Assembly: GCA_903844845.1 (NCBI GenBank)
Contig: CAIMVG010000006.1
Location: 62,001 to 126,000 of the forward strand
DNA: 64,000 bases
DNA from: an uncultured Dehalococcoidia bacterium
GTDB lineage: Bacteria > Chloroflexota > Dehalococcoidia > Dehalococcoidales > UBA1222
Direction: 5' to 3'
Shown in pieces: positions 42,373 to 51,685 of this stretch. The notes beneath the pieces are model-generated. The model was given only the letters and a program-made list of their open reading frames with translations. It was not told the origin of the DNA and did not search any database. The translations under genes and the position numbers were made by a program. Each line of letters begins with the position of its first letter. Within the stretch, counting starts at the first letter, position 1.

Positions 42373-44514
42373 ATGAAAATAAACACAACCCTAATCGCTT
42401 TGGTCCTGACGATTTGGTTCGTATTGTTACCGTCAGCTGTTTCGGCGGTCGAAGAGCATGTCGACCCCAGCGATGTTGCCGAGTTATACAGCGGCGTTTC
42501 GCTGTTGCACTATTATTCGGCTTCGCTTGACCTGGTGATACAAAAAAATCCGGACGCGACTCTGGATTTCCTTTCAGTTATGCCTTTCGCGCACGTTCAA
42601 CCGGCCATTACTCCTCATTCGCAAGAGTTTGCACACTCGGCGATTTCCATCGCGCAAGTGCTCCCGGAGCTTGATAAACTGCTGGTCAAGAGAGACGGGT
42701 TTATCGCTGATGCGCGGATGACCGAAGCCGCCGAAACATCATTTCAGATCTCAGCGGACATCAAAACTGCTCTTGAGCACGTCGATTCTCTTCAAGCGGC
42801 TGCAGTCCTGACCGGCAACGTCCTCAATGTCAATGCGGCACCTGTCGAAGGTGACCTCGTAATTACCTATTATGATGTCCTGAGAAAAATAGCCAGCATC
42901 AGGGCCATGCTGATCCTTGTTCAGAACATGGTTTTAGACCAAAATTCCAACATCGCCGACTCCGTTGGGACGGTGACCCTCACAGTCGGTTCGGGCATCG
43001 TAACCGGAACAGGGACCATGTTCACCGCTGCGATGGTTGGAGGAGGTCTGTATGTTGGCTCTGCTACATACAGCATAACCGGATTCACCGATGCCACCCA
43101 TCTGACGATTAACCCGGTTGCTGCAACCGCAGCAACCTCATCTGTCTTTACCATATTGTTGCCCACCAGTCTTACATTGTCGATAACACCAGAAAGCGCC
43201 TTTGTCGGCGATACGATCCGTTTTGAGGCCATGCTCACACATAATGGAATTCCCCTGCCCGGGAAAAAGGTGACGCTCTTCCTGGACGGGACCCTCTTCG
43301 TGACTGCAGTCACGGGCGCCGACGGCCAATGTTCGGGGGAATTGACTCTGCCTTACTGGTATATCTCTCAAGTCGAAGCGAGGGCGCTCTATACGCCCCA
43401 GGGTGGCGACGTAGGGGTTTTTCTAGCTTCGCTGAGCCCGGCTACGACTATTAATCTGTCTTTTTATAATCTCTCCTTGACCGGAAGCGCGGAGGAAGGG
43501 CACCCCGGGCTTTCAACCACCATAAAGGCCACTCTCGATTATGGAACGTCACCGCCTTTGAAAAACAGGCGATTCAGTCTTTACCTAGATAACTCCCTGA
43601 TTAGAGAAATGACCTCTGAAACCGATTTTTCCGAGATGTTTGTAATCGCCGCTGATACCACAATCGGCCCGCATCTCATCACCATATCATCGCCTTCCGA
43701 CCAGCGTTATGCGCCCGCCATGACCAGTTTTTCCATAAACATCAATAAGGTCCCCATCACGCTTGAACTAGATAAACCCGCGGTTGTTTTCATACCTGGC
43801 TCAATCAAGTTGTCCGGCAACGCGTCTACGGAACTCGGGCCGTTGAATGGGGCCAAGATTACTATAACATCCGGTAGCGCCAAAACGACCGTAACAACGG
43901 CTTCCGACGGCAGTTTCAAGGTGACAATGAAAACGACCCCGGGGTTTTATCTGATCGCCTCCCAACCAATTTCGATTCAAGTAACCCCATCCGAACCGTG
44001 GAACGCGCCGTTGTCGGAAATACAGAATCTATTCGCGGTTTATTATCTGAACTGTATCCTGATAGCGGTTACCATTGCGTTTTTCGGGGTCTACCTGCCC
44101 AGGAGACTGGGGGCACGTGACCGATCCCCCGGGAGAACGGCTGAACAAATCCCTGGAGATATTAGGGTAGCTCTCCCACTTACAGAGTCCGTTACATCCC
44201 ATGATGAACAGCCTCTCCAAATCACACCACGAAAACCGGCCCAGGAACAAATATTATACTGGTATGCGAAGGTGTTGAAATTTATACAAAAACTCGCAGG
44301 ACTGGCTCCCCGCCCTGAGCAAACGATGCGTGAATTTGCCGAACAAACCCGTACCGTTTCACTTTTGGGCCCTGTGTCGAGATATTTCAACGAAATGACC
44401 CTGCTTACAGAACGGTTTATTTACAGCCCGAATAAACCCACCGAGTCCGACGTTGAAAAAAGCCGGGAACTGGCGCAATCGATAAATACCGAAGTTGAAA
44501 ATGAAACTATCTAG
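42373..44514 (+). CDS. Extracytoplasmic Ig-like protein with TM helix and DUF4129-like tail
   Basis: This 713-residue protein has a signal peptide or N-terminal anchor (residues 5-25), a helical N-domain and several beta-sandwich, Ig-like regions (for example PESAFVGDTIRFEAMLTHNG and then PGKKVTLFLDG). A transmembrane helix follows at about 555-577 (LIAVTIAFFGVYLPR). The cytoplasmic tail, about 135 residues long, resembles the DUF4129 domain (PEQTMREFAEQTR, then YFNEMTLLTERFIYS). Such tails usually occur at the end of transglutaminase-like membrane proteins next to MoxR/DUF58 genes; here the transglutaminase core is absent and replaced by Ig-like domains. Role unknown, probably in envelope assembly. 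Assignment of the tail is by pattern, not by search. Confidence 0.7.
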   Translation: MKINTTLIALVLTIWFVLLPSAVSAVEEHVDPSDVAELYSGVSLLHYYSASLDLVIQKNPDATLDFLSVMPFAHVQPAITPHSQEFAHSAISIAQVLPELDKLLVKRDGFIADARMTEAAETSFQISADIKTALEHVDSLQAAAVLTGNVLNVNAAPVEGDLVITYYDVLRKIASIRAMLILVQNMVLDQNSNIADSVGTVTLTVGSGIVTGTGTMFTAAMVGGGLYVGSATYSITGFTDATHLTINPVAATAATSSVFTILLPTSLTLSITPESAFVGDTIRFEAMLTHNGIPLPGKKVTLFLDGTLFVTAVTGADGQCSGELTLPYWYISQVEARALYTPQGGDVGVFLASLSPATTINLSFYNLSLTGSAEEGHPGLSTTIKATLDYGTSPPLKNRRFSLYLDNSLIREMTSETDFSEMFVIAADTTIGPHLITISSPSDQRYAPAMTSFSININKVPITLELDKPAVVFIPGSIKLSGNASTELGPLNGAKITITSGSAKTTVTTASDGSFKVTMKTTPGFYLIASQPISIQVTPSEPWNAPLSEIQNLFAVYYLNCILIAVTIAFFGVYLPRRLGARDRSPGRTAEQIPGDIRVALPLTESVTSHDEQPLQITPRKPAQEQILYWYAKVLKFIQKLAGLAPRPEQTMREFAEQTRTVSLLGPVSRYFNEMTLLTERFIYSPNKPTESDVEKSRELAQSINTEVENETI

Positions 44515-45397
44515 AATATTTTCCATCGTGATTGTTCTCGTTGTGGTCATCTCGGTGATCGTGATATGGTTCCAGTCATCCGTCCAGGACTTCATGGATA
44601 CCAATACAACATGGAATGGAATCAAGGATTTCATGGTGACTTTCAACGCAAGTTCCATGGATTCGATGGCCGCGCTTGAAACCGTTCCTTCAAAAAGTAC
44701 TCTGATCGTGATACCATCACTCAAATTCAGCGACGGCGATACTCTCCGCCTGGAGCAGTTTGTACAGGGCGGCGGCACTCTGATTTTGATGGACGACTTT
44801 GGTTACGGAAACGCAATCCTTGAAAAACTGAATATAAGCGCGCGTTTCGCCCCGGGGATCCTCCTAGATCCGCTATTCTGTTATAAAAACCCGGAAATGC
44901 CCAAAATCGTTACTTTTTCGCCCGCTATCACGGCGGCGTCTGTCGAAGCTATTACTCTCAATCGCGCCACCAGCCTCGAAAACATCGGCAATGGGGAGGT
45001 TCTGGCATCTTCATCGGACACAAGCTTCATGGATTTGAACGGTAACGGGTCCCCAGATCAAAACGAACCGAAGGGGCCATTCGCAATGGCTGTTAAATAC
45101 CCGATGAGCGCCGGAATTGTAGAAGTGGTCGCTGACCCCAGCGTCTTAATAAATACGATGCTGCCAATGGATGAAAACACTCAATTTATGGGATATCTCC
45201 TCGGGGCGGGGGCGGAAGAAAACGATGTTTACATCGATAAATCGCACCTCCCCTCGTCTCCCCTTGATATAGCGAAAACCAAGCTGATTGCGGCCAGAAG
45301 AATCGTTTCAAACCCTTTCGCTCTTGTTGGAGCCCTAGCGCTAGTGTTTATATTCGTGTCGCTCAATGCGACCGGGGAGGACTATAAAATTGATTGA
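44501..45397 (+). CDS. DUF4350-like membrane protein of the MoxR cluster
   Basis: The protein is about 298 residues from ATG 44501, overlapping the previous gene by 14 bases. An N-terminal helix (about 5-25) is followed by a Rossmann-like domain (TLIVIPSLKFSDGDTLRLEQ, then QGGGTLILMDDFGYGN), as in DUF4350/GATase-like domains that lack catalytic residues. A C-terminal helix (about 272-292) ends LNATGEDYKID. The domain would lie outside the cytoplasm. An aspartate-rich loop, DLNGNGSPDQNEP, looks like a calcium-binding EF-hand or dockerin-type loop. Next to MoxR and DUF58 this is a known arrangement, function undefined. Confidence 0.7.
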   Translation: MKLSRIFSIVIVLVVVISVIVIWFQSSVQDFMDTNTTWNGIKDFMVTFNASSMDSMAALETVPSKSTLIVIPSLKFSDGDTLRLEQFVQGGGTLILMDDFGYGNAILEKLNISARFAPGILLDPLFCYKNPEMPKIVTFSPAITAASVEAITLNRATSLENIGNGEVLASSSDTSFMDLNGNGSPDQNEPKGPFAMAVKYPMSAGIVEVVADPSVLINTMLPMDENTQFMGYLLGAGAEENDVYIDKSHLPSSPLDIAKTKLIAARRIVSNPFALVGALALVFIFVSLNATGEDYKID

Positions 45398-46334
45398 TAT
45401 CAAAAAGGTAGCCGACCTACGACAAAAGATCATGATAGAAGTATCGAAGGTGATCGTCGGCAAAGAAGACGTCAAGCAGGCATTGATGATTGCACTCCTT
45501 GCCGGAGGCCATGTTCTGATCGAGGGTGTCCCCGGTACCGCCAAAACCCAGTTGGCCAAGACCTTCGCCAGAGCCATCGGCGGGACTTTTAAACGGATCC
45601 AATTCACGCCGGACATGTTACCGGCCGACGTAACCGGGTTCTATCTGTACTCTCCAACCGGCCCATCCAACTTTATTGAGGGTCCCATCTTTGCCAATGT
45701 TATCCTTGCGGACGAATTGAACCGAACGACACCAAGAACACAATCAGCACTCCTTGAAGCCATGCAGGAACGCCAGGTCACGATAGAAAAACGCACGTAT
45801 GCTTTGCAGTCTCCGTTCATGGTTATCGCGACACAGGTCAACGCCGGAGGCGAGGGTACCTACCCTCTGACGGATGTCCAGGCGGACCGATTCATATTGC
45901 GTATCAACAGCCGTTATCCTTCGGTTGAAGAAGAAGTGCTGGTAATAAGCGGGATAGACCGCATCGAAGATACCAACACTGTCGAAGTAACGACTTCTCA
46001 AGAAATCATGCAGGCTCGCGAGATTGCGAAACAGGTGTACGTATCGCCGGAAATATCGAGATACATCGTCACGATTATCGACGCTCTGCGGGCCGACCCT
46101 GATGCCCTCTCCGGACCAAGCACCCGAGCCAGCATTTCCCTCTTTAAATGTTCCCGTGTATTGGCTCTTTTCGAAGGGCGTGATTACGTAATTCCCGACG
46201 ATATCAAAAAGCTGGCTTTCCCAACCATAGAACACCGAATCAGGGTCAAACCGGAAGCTGAAATGGACGAAATCACACCCGCGATAATACTTCAACGCAC
46301 GCTTGATAACGTGGCAGTTCCGAAACCGGGCTAG
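45390..46334 (+). CDS. MoxR-family AAA+ ATPase
   Basis: This 314-residue ATPase starts at TTG 45390: GGGGAGG ends 9 bases before it, and the frame overlaps the preceding stop by 8 bases. An ATG 24 bases upstream lies before that site. Seen: VIVGKEDVKQALMIALLAGGHVLIEG, Walker A GVPGTAKT, Walker B VILADELNRTTP, the sensor region VIATQVNAGGEG and a lid domain with SGPSTRASISLFK. MoxR proteins act as chaperones that mature or insert metal centres in partner complexes, commonly with the DUF58 protein encoded just downstream. Confidence 0.92.
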   Translation: MIDIKKVADLRQKIMIEVSKVIVGKEDVKQALMIALLAGGHVLIEGVPGTAKTQLAKTFARAIGGTFKRIQFTPDMLPADVTGFYLYSPTGPSNFIEGPIFANVILADELNRTTPRTQSALLEAMQERQVTIEKRTYALQSPFMVIATQVNAGGEGTYPLTDVQADRFILRINSRYPSVEEEVLVISGIDRIEDTNTVEVTTSQEIMQAREIAKQVYVSPEISRYIVTIIDALRADPDALSGPSTRASISLFKCSRVLALFEGRDYVIPDDIKKLAFPTIEHRIRVKPEAEMDEITPAIILQRTLDNVAVPKPG

Positions 46335-47882
46335 ATGAAACATTACTCTTCTATTCTAAAAATATTCACTGCAGGAGCACTGTTGGGGGCTGTGTTGCTG
46401 TCTCCCCTATCGTTTTCATTCGTTCCTGCAATGCTCCTGATATGGTACCTGATAGAATGGCGCTGGCATTATTCGGCGTTTACCGCCATTTTAACTCAAC
46501 TATTTACGTTTTTCGCAATAGGTGTGTTATACAGCTCTGTGGTTGGGACATGGGCCGGACTGGCTGTTTCGCTGCCTGTGTTACCAATCCTGGATAAGGA
46601 ACTTCAAAATAATTCCAAAATAGTTACGTTTAAAGAAAGCAAGCAGGGGCGCGGATTTACGCATATATCGCTTGCCATTCTGACCCTCGTTTTATCGATT
46701 TTCGCGGTAGCGGCATTCGCCGGCAGCACCGTTCTCATTGCATCCAACACGGCGGTGACTTTGTACCTGACCTTTATCATCGTATATTCCTGGCGGCACT
46801 TTCCAGCAGTACCTGTAAAATATAAGCAAACGTTTTTACGAAGCGTGGCGGGGAAATCTGAACGCCTTCAAATCTGCTTTGAATCGGCGAGTTCGTCAGG
46901 GGGGTCTCTTCGTTTGAGATCGCCTTTTGAATGGGTGCGCCTGTCGCCTTTGCCTATGTTTTTCCGCGATCACAAATGGATCATCAATATTTCTTTAACA
47001 TCCCAACTGAGCGGTCCAGCGCTGTTGCCATTCGAGGGGTCTGCAGTCGATCGTTGGGGCATGATAAAGTGCAGATTCACTATTCAACCACTTTCCCTGC
47101 TGGTAATCCCCCGGGCCAGGTATGCAGATTGGCTTGCCCGACAGTATCTTGCAGGGACCGGCACCGGTACCATTTCCGCGATATCCAATCTCAGAGGAGT
47201 GAAATCGTTGTTCGGCATGCGAAGCGGAGTGGAGTATTATGGCAGTCAGACGTACCAGGCCGGTGACAGTTTGAAAAATATCGACTGGAAACACTCGGTT
47301 AAATTCAATGAGCTTATTAGCAAAGAATTCGTTGAACCTCATGGGAGACCCGCTATACTTCTGGCGAATGTCGTTGCACGGGATGCCAACGAGGCGGATA
47401 AACTTGCCAGCGACTTTATGATTGCCGCCATCTCGTTGGCCCACGAAGGTATTCCGACCTCCCTCGCTGCGTATGATGAGAAAAACGTCTTGTTAACTAC
47501 ACGGCCTCTAAAAGATACTCAACTTGTCGTGCAAGTGATGCAGCTTATAAGACTTATCCGGATTACCGGCAATCCGCAGAGGTATCTCAATCCACCTGAT
47601 ATGCGTCGGCTCAGATCCAACCTTACGCGGTTAAGAAAAATTTCAAAAGGGCCTTCCGCGGTGCTGGCTGAGATACTTGGTATCGAATACGATGGACTGT
47701 GCAACAATGCCAAGTTCCATGTTTGCAGCCTCGCGCTGGCAGAGACGAAGTCCAAGACAAACGAACGTTGTACTGTAGTCTCGATTTCAGGTCGTAACCA
47801 TGACGCAGAGGCGCTTGAATTTAACTCATATATTCTGGAAAAGTCGGGTGAGCCCATCGTGGAAATCAACAGAACCTCATAG
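46335..47882 (+). CDS. DUF58-domain membrane protein
   Basis: This 515-residue protein has four hydrophobic segments in the N-terminal 150 residues, then a beta-rich region. The DUF58 signature follows: SGVEYYGSQTYQAGDSLKNI, continuing to WKHSVKFNELISKEF, near residues 295-335. A von Willebrand A-like fold follows, with a degraded metal site (ILLANVVARDANEAD in place of DxSxS). It begins directly after the MoxR stop. MoxR/DUF58 pairs are widespread and are thought to remodel membrane-associated complexes; the client here is unknown. Confidence 0.85.
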   Translation: MKHYSSILKIFTAGALLGAVLLSPLSFSFVPAMLLIWYLIEWRWHYSAFTAILTQLFTFFAIGVLYSSVVGTWAGLAVSLPVLPILDKELQNNSKIVTFKESKQGRGFTHISLAILTLVLSIFAVAAFAGSTVLIASNTAVTLYLTFIIVYSWRHFPAVPVKYKQTFLRSVAGKSERLQICFESASSSGGSLRLRSPFEWVRLSPLPMFFRDHKWIINISLTSQLSGPALLPFEGSAVDRWGMIKCRFTIQPLSLLVIPRARYADWLARQYLAGTGTGTISAISNLRGVKSLFGMRSGVEYYGSQTYQAGDSLKNIDWKHSVKFNELISKEFVEPHGRPAILLANVVARDANEADKLASDFMIAAISLAHEGIPTSLAAYDEKNVLLTTRPLKDTQLVVQVMQLIRLIRITGNPQRYLNPPDMRRLRSNLTRLRKISKGPSAVLAEILGIEYDGLCNNAKFHVCSLALAETKSKTNERCTVVSISGRNHDAEALEFNSYILEKSGEPIVEINRTS

Positions 47883-47968
47883 CGGACTGACCGCTTTTAC
47901 CCCCCACAGTATTATCCATGCCGAATTCTCTGCAATAACAACGACAGGCGTTCCCCGTTTGAGACTGA

Positions 47969-47997
47969 TTGACATCTGCAGAGTCACCTTATAGAAT
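47969..47997 (+). promoter_or_regulatory. Strong sigma70-type promoter giving leaderless glmM mRNA
   Basis: TTGACA (47969-47974) and TAGAAT (47992-47997) are exactly 17 bases apart. The ATG at 48005 lies 8 bases after the -10, the usual position of the first transcribed base. No Shine-Dalgarno sequence is present. Confidence 0.75.
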
Positions 47998-48004
47998 TAG
48001 CCCC

Positions 48005-49288
48005 ATGCCGCTATTTGGCACTTCTGGCATCCGGGCACTGGCAAACACCTCACTTTTAGAAATTTCGCTTAAAGTAGGTTTAAGTCTGGGCCGGCGTTAC
48101 CCCCGGGTGATTGTTGCATCAGACACCAGAACATCCAGCCCTTCAATAAAGTGCGCCCTGTTCGGCGGCTTGATGGCGGCGGGAGCGCTTCCCAGCGACG
48201 CAGGGATTTTGCCGACGCCGACTCTGGCGATAGCGGCGAAACATTACGATTGCGCAGTAATGGTGACTGCTTCGCACAATCCTCCGCAGTACAACGGCTT
48301 GAAGATGTTGAACCCCGATGGTTCGCCATTTAATTTGGAGCAACAACTCCAGGTTGAGGATTGCATTGGGAGCACCTGTGTTCCGACAGTGTCCTGGGAA
48401 TCCTTTCAACCTCTGGAATATAATCGGACGGCGGTTCAAGACCATATAGCCCACATCCGCAAGAGATTTAAATCCAATTACCCACTGAGTGTGGTAGTTG
48501 ATTGCGGAGGAGGCGCAGCTAGCCCGATCACACCCGAAATGCTTAAAACCCTGGGTTGCCGGGTCCGCGTGATAAACGGTACTCAGACCGGATTTTTCCC
48601 ACGGCCCTCCGAGCCGACGGAGAACAACCTTGATGGTTTAAAACGCGCTGTTGTAGAATCCAATGCTGACCTAGGGCTCGCACATGACGGTGATGCCGAC
48701 CGTGTCATGGCTGTGGACGATCGCGGCAGATTTGTCAGCGGGGATACGTTACTGTCCATTTTCGCCAGAGAAATCGGGGCCATGAAAATAATTACCACGA
48801 TAGACACTTCGATGGCGGTAGACGACCTGGGTATCTCTGTGATACGTACAGGAGTTGGGGACAACAACGTGTCAGAAGTACTTAAGACAGGAGGGGATTT
48901 TGGAGGAGAACCATCGGGAGCGTGGATATTTCCTGAGAGCTCTCTTTGCCCCGACGGCATTTACGCAGCAGCAATGCTCGTCGAAATCGTGAGCCATCGA
49001 AAACTGTCTGATTTTGTCGACGCATCCGCAAAATATCCAATCCGGCGCGGGAGCGTAAAGCGCCGTATCAACCTCGACGGACTTGAAACTACCATGGCCG
49101 CAAAACTTGAACCGATTTCTATTCAACGAATCGATGGAGTTAAGTTCAATCTTAGAGACGGTTGGGTGTTGATTAGGCATTCGGGCACTGAGCCGATAAC
49201 ACGGTTTACCGTCGAAGCCAAAACAGCGCTTCGAATGGATGAGATCTTTAAACAGACCGAAATATTAATCTTGGAGTCGACTGGATAA
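48005..49288 (+). CDS. glmM: Phosphoglucosamine mutase/phosphohexomutase
   Basis: This 427-residue alpha-phosphohexomutase most likely converts glucosamine 6-phosphate to glucosamine 1-phosphate. Seen: FGTSGIRA (substrate loop), the phosphoserine loop TASHNPPQYNGLKM, the metal loop DGDADRVM, a sugar loop GGEPSGAW and the phosphate loop RHSGTEPITRF. The sequence is shorter than E. coli GlmM (445 residues) and looks closer to archaeal forms. It heads an operon with two GlmU-like proteins and glmS (1-base overlap with the next gene), which supports the amino-sugar role over phosphomannomutase. An in-frame TTG at 47969 lies on the -35 box and is rejected as a start. Confidence 0.9.
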   Translation: MPLFGTSGIRALANTSLLEISLKVGLSLGRRYPRVIVASDTRTSSPSIKCALFGGLMAAGALPSDAGILPTPTLAIAAKHYDCAVMVTASHNPPQYNGLKMLNPDGSPFNLEQQLQVEDCIGSTCVPTVSWESFQPLEYNRTAVQDHIAHIRKRFKSNYPLSVVVDCGGGAASPITPEMLKTLGCRVRVINGTQTGFFPRPSEPTENNLDGLKRAVVESNADLGLAHDGDADRVMAVDDRGRFVSGDTLLSIFAREIGAMKIITTIDTSMAVDDLGISVIRTGVGDNNVSEVLKTGGDFGGEPSGAWIFPESSLCPDGIYAAAMLVEIVSHRKLSDFVDASAKYPIRRGSVKRRINLDGLETTMAAKLEPISIQRIDGVKFNLRDGWVLIRHSGTEPITRFTVEAKTALRMDEIFKQTEILILESTG

Positions 49289-50475
49289 TGAAAGCGGTTA
49301 TTCTGGCTGCAGGTGAAGGGAACCGGATGCGCCCGTTAACCCACAGCCGTCCCAAAGTGATGCTGAGGATTGCAAACAAGCCCCTCATCGAACATCTTGT
49401 TATTGCGGGAAAAGCCTCAGGGATATCGGAGTTTGTCTTTATCGTCGGGTATCGCGATGACCAGGTGCGAGAATATTTTGGTGATGGTACCAGGTGGGGT
49501 GTTGGGATTGAGTACCGGCTTCAACGCGATCCCCGCGGGACCGCTGACGCGCTTGGAAAAGTAAAGGACCTTATAAAAGATACGTTCCTGGTTATGAACG
49601 GCGATGTCTTAACCAGCCGTGAGGATCTCGCCCTCCTGGTCAACGGCTCAGGAATGGCAATGGCAGGAAAAGAAATCGAAGATGTGGGGGGGTATGGAGT
49701 GGTGGAAGTCAGTGGCGGCAATGTCATTCGCATCCATGAAAAGTCGAAGTCTCCGCCCACCCGTTTTATTAACGCCGGTTTCTATCGGCTTACTCCAGCC
49801 ATATTTGAAGCGATTTCCGCAACGCCGCTCTCTGTACGGGGTGAATTTGAATTGACTGATTCGCTTCAACAACTGATCGATCACGGTAACTCGATCAACT
49901 ATCAACTACTGGATACCTGGCTGAGTATAACCTATCCATGGGACTTGTTGGATGCCAACAATATTTATATCCCCGTTGAATCCTCTTGCGAAGGCACGAT
50001 AGAAAAAAACGTGTCAATCGAAGGCCCGTGCACGGTGGGCAAAGGCACCAGGATCCGCTCGGGATGTTATATCCAGGGGCCCGTAATAATTGGGAATGAC
50101 TGCGATATCGGCCCGAACTGCTTCATACGCCCATCGACAGCCATCGAAGATGGATGCCACATCGGATCCTCGGTAGAAATAAAGAATTCCATCATCATGA
50201 AGGGCACGAAAATTCCTCACCAGAATTATGTGGGCGACAGCGTTATCGGCGAAAAATGCAACCTGGGAGCCGGGACAAAAATTGCTAACCTGAGGCTCGA
50301 CAAAAAGGATGCAATCGAGCATTTTAGACGGAAAATGGGCGCTATCCTCGGCGATAATGTATCAACGGGTATAAACTCTTGTATAAATGTGGGTACTAAA
50401 ATAGGTGATGATTCCATAGTAGGACCGGGCGCTGTCGCCCGCGGCGATATTGCGCCGAACAGTAGTATTTTTTAG
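49288..50475 (+). CDS. glmU: GlmU-like bifunctional sugar-1-phosphate nucleotidylyltransferase/acetyltransferase (archaeal type)
   Basis: This 395-residue protein has an N-terminal nucleotidyltransferase with AAGEGNRMRPLTHSRPK, the metal-binding D106 in LVMNGDVL and YPWDLL. A left-handed beta-helix follows from about residue 235, with hexapeptide repeats (VGKGTRIRSG, then IGNDCDIGPN). The acetyltransferase-type segment reads HQNYVGDSVIGEKCNLGAGT. This is the arrangement of archaeal Sulfolobus-type GlmU, which makes UDP-GlcNAc from glucosamine 1-phosphate. It overlaps the glmM stop by one base. It is the copy with complete catalytic motifs. Confidence 0.88.
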   Translation: MKAVILAAGEGNRMRPLTHSRPKVMLRIANKPLIEHLVIAGKASGISEFVFIVGYRDDQVREYFGDGTRWGVGIEYRLQRDPRGTADALGKVKDLIKDTFLVMNGDVLTSREDLALLVNGSGMAMAGKEIEDVGGYGVVEVSGGNVIRIHEKSKSPPTRFINAGFYRLTPAIFEAISATPLSVRGEFELTDSLQQLIDHGNSINYQLLDTWLSITYPWDLLDANNIYIPVESSCEGTIEKNVSIEGPCTVGKGTRIRSGCYIQGPVIIGNDCDIGPNCFIRPSTAIEDGCHIGSSVEIKNSIIMKGTKIPHQNYVGDSVIGEKCNLGAGTKIANLRLDKKDAIEHFRRKMGAILGDNVSTGINSCINVGTKIGDDSIVGPGAVARGDIAPNSSIF

Positions 50476-50483
50476 GAGGCCCA

Positions 50484-51683
50484 ATGCCTAAACGAGCGGT
50501 AATATTAGCAGCGGGTGGGGGCAGCAGGGGGAGACCTTTTACCGCCACCAAACCCAAATCGATGATATTCATCGCGGGCAAACCTATGATTCAACACGTC
50601 ATAGAAGCCCTGGAGGAAAACGGCATCCGGGATATTATCATCGTGGTCGGTTATAGAAAAGAACGGCTATGCGATTTTATCGGGTCAGGGGGATCGATGG
50701 GGGTTTCCGTCAATTATGTTGTCCAACCAAGGCAGTTAGGTTCCGCCGATGCTCTGTCTTGCGCTAGCAAAAATCTTGATGACCCTTTTCTCGTCCTGCC
50801 CGGAAATAAATTTCTTCGCGCTGACACCCTGGCACCAATCCTCAACGCAACTTCCCCATCGGTCCTCGTAAAAACCGTTTCGGACCCGCCGCGTAGTTCA
50901 ATCATCACAACAAAGAACAACAGGTTGGAAAGCGGCATTCCTCTGGAACGCAGGACCACGGCGACCTTCAGGGAAAAAGGGAACTTTACAGTCGATACAA
51001 GAGTGTATTCACTCGATAGGAATATTTTTCCGTTCCTTGAAGAAGCCTCGAGTATAATATCCGCTCTTGACTCAATGATGCAAAAAGGCCTTGGGGTTAA
51101 TATCGTCGAAACCAGCGGGGAATGGTCCGATCTCATCTACCCCTGGGACGTTCTGCCCGTCAATGGTGCAGTTCTGAAACATCTCCAGCCAAGGACCGCA
51201 GGGAAAATAGGTTCCGATGTTTACCTTCAGGGCAATGTGAACGTGGGTGACGGCACTGTTATCGCCCCGCATTGTGTTATTTCGGGCCCCGTCATTATCG
51301 GTCCTGGCTGTAAGATCGGGCCTCAAGTCTCACTCAAAGGCCCGCTTAGTATAGGGACTAATACTGTGATCGAAACATTTACCTATATTTCGAACAGCGT
51401 CATTGGAAGCGATGTCCAAATATCGCCCGGTGGAATAATCGAAGATTCGGTAATCGACGATGGTACTTACATCGGGGCCAGATTTACTTCGGTGTCCGGA
51501 GAAGCGGATATCCATGTAGGATCGGAGCACTATCAACAAAAAATAGGGTGTATGATCGGCGAAGGATGCCGGTTAGGATCCGGCATTATCGCTAAGCCTG
51601 GCTCGATTATAGGCAATTTTTGCAGAGCGGAAGATCTAAAAGTCATCTCCGGCGAAATTCCCGACAAGAGCATGGTGGTCTAG
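50484..51683 (+). CDS. GlmU-like paralogue with degenerate nucleotidyltransferase site
   Basis: This 399-residue protein has the same architecture as the preceding gene and clearly arose from it or a related copy. The nucleotidyltransferase loop reads AAGGGSRGRPFTATKPK (Met of the usual RMRP replaced by Gly), and the metal-binding Asp is replaced by N108 in LVLPGNKF. The beta-helix is complete (VGDGTVIAPHC, VIIGPGCKIGPQ, IGEGCRLGSG) but lacks the HxNYVGDS segment of the first copy. It may be inactive as a uridylyltransferase and keep a structural, acetyltransferase or regulatory role, or use another substrate. It lies 8 bases after copy one and 2 bases before glmS. Confidence 0.8.
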   Translation: MPKRAVILAAGGGSRGRPFTATKPKSMIFIAGKPMIQHVIEALEENGIRDIIIVVGYRKERLCDFIGSGGSMGVSVNYVVQPRQLGSADALSCASKNLDDPFLVLPGNKFLRADTLAPILNATSPSVLVKTVSDPPRSSIITTKNNRLESGIPLERRTTATFREKGNFTVDTRVYSLDRNIFPFLEEASSIISALDSMMQKGLGVNIVETSGEWSDLIYPWDVLPVNGAVLKHLQPRTAGKIGSDVYLQGNVNVGDGTVIAPHCVISGPVIIGPGCKIGPQVSLKGPLSIGTNTVIETFTYISNSVIGSDVQISPGGIIEDSVIDDGTYIGARFTSVSGEADIHVGSEHYQQKIGCMIGEGCRLGSGIIAKPGSIIGNFCRAEDLKVISGEIPDKSMVV

Positions 51684-51685
51684 CC

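Noticed and set aside
45366-45389. ATG 45366 as the MoxR start
   Set aside because: It lies before the GGGGAGG site; TTG 45390 is at the right distance and overlaps the preceding stop.
51620-51685. Longer GlmS start
   Set aside because: It would bury the catalytic Cys that must be residue 2; ATG 51686 is required by the mechanism.
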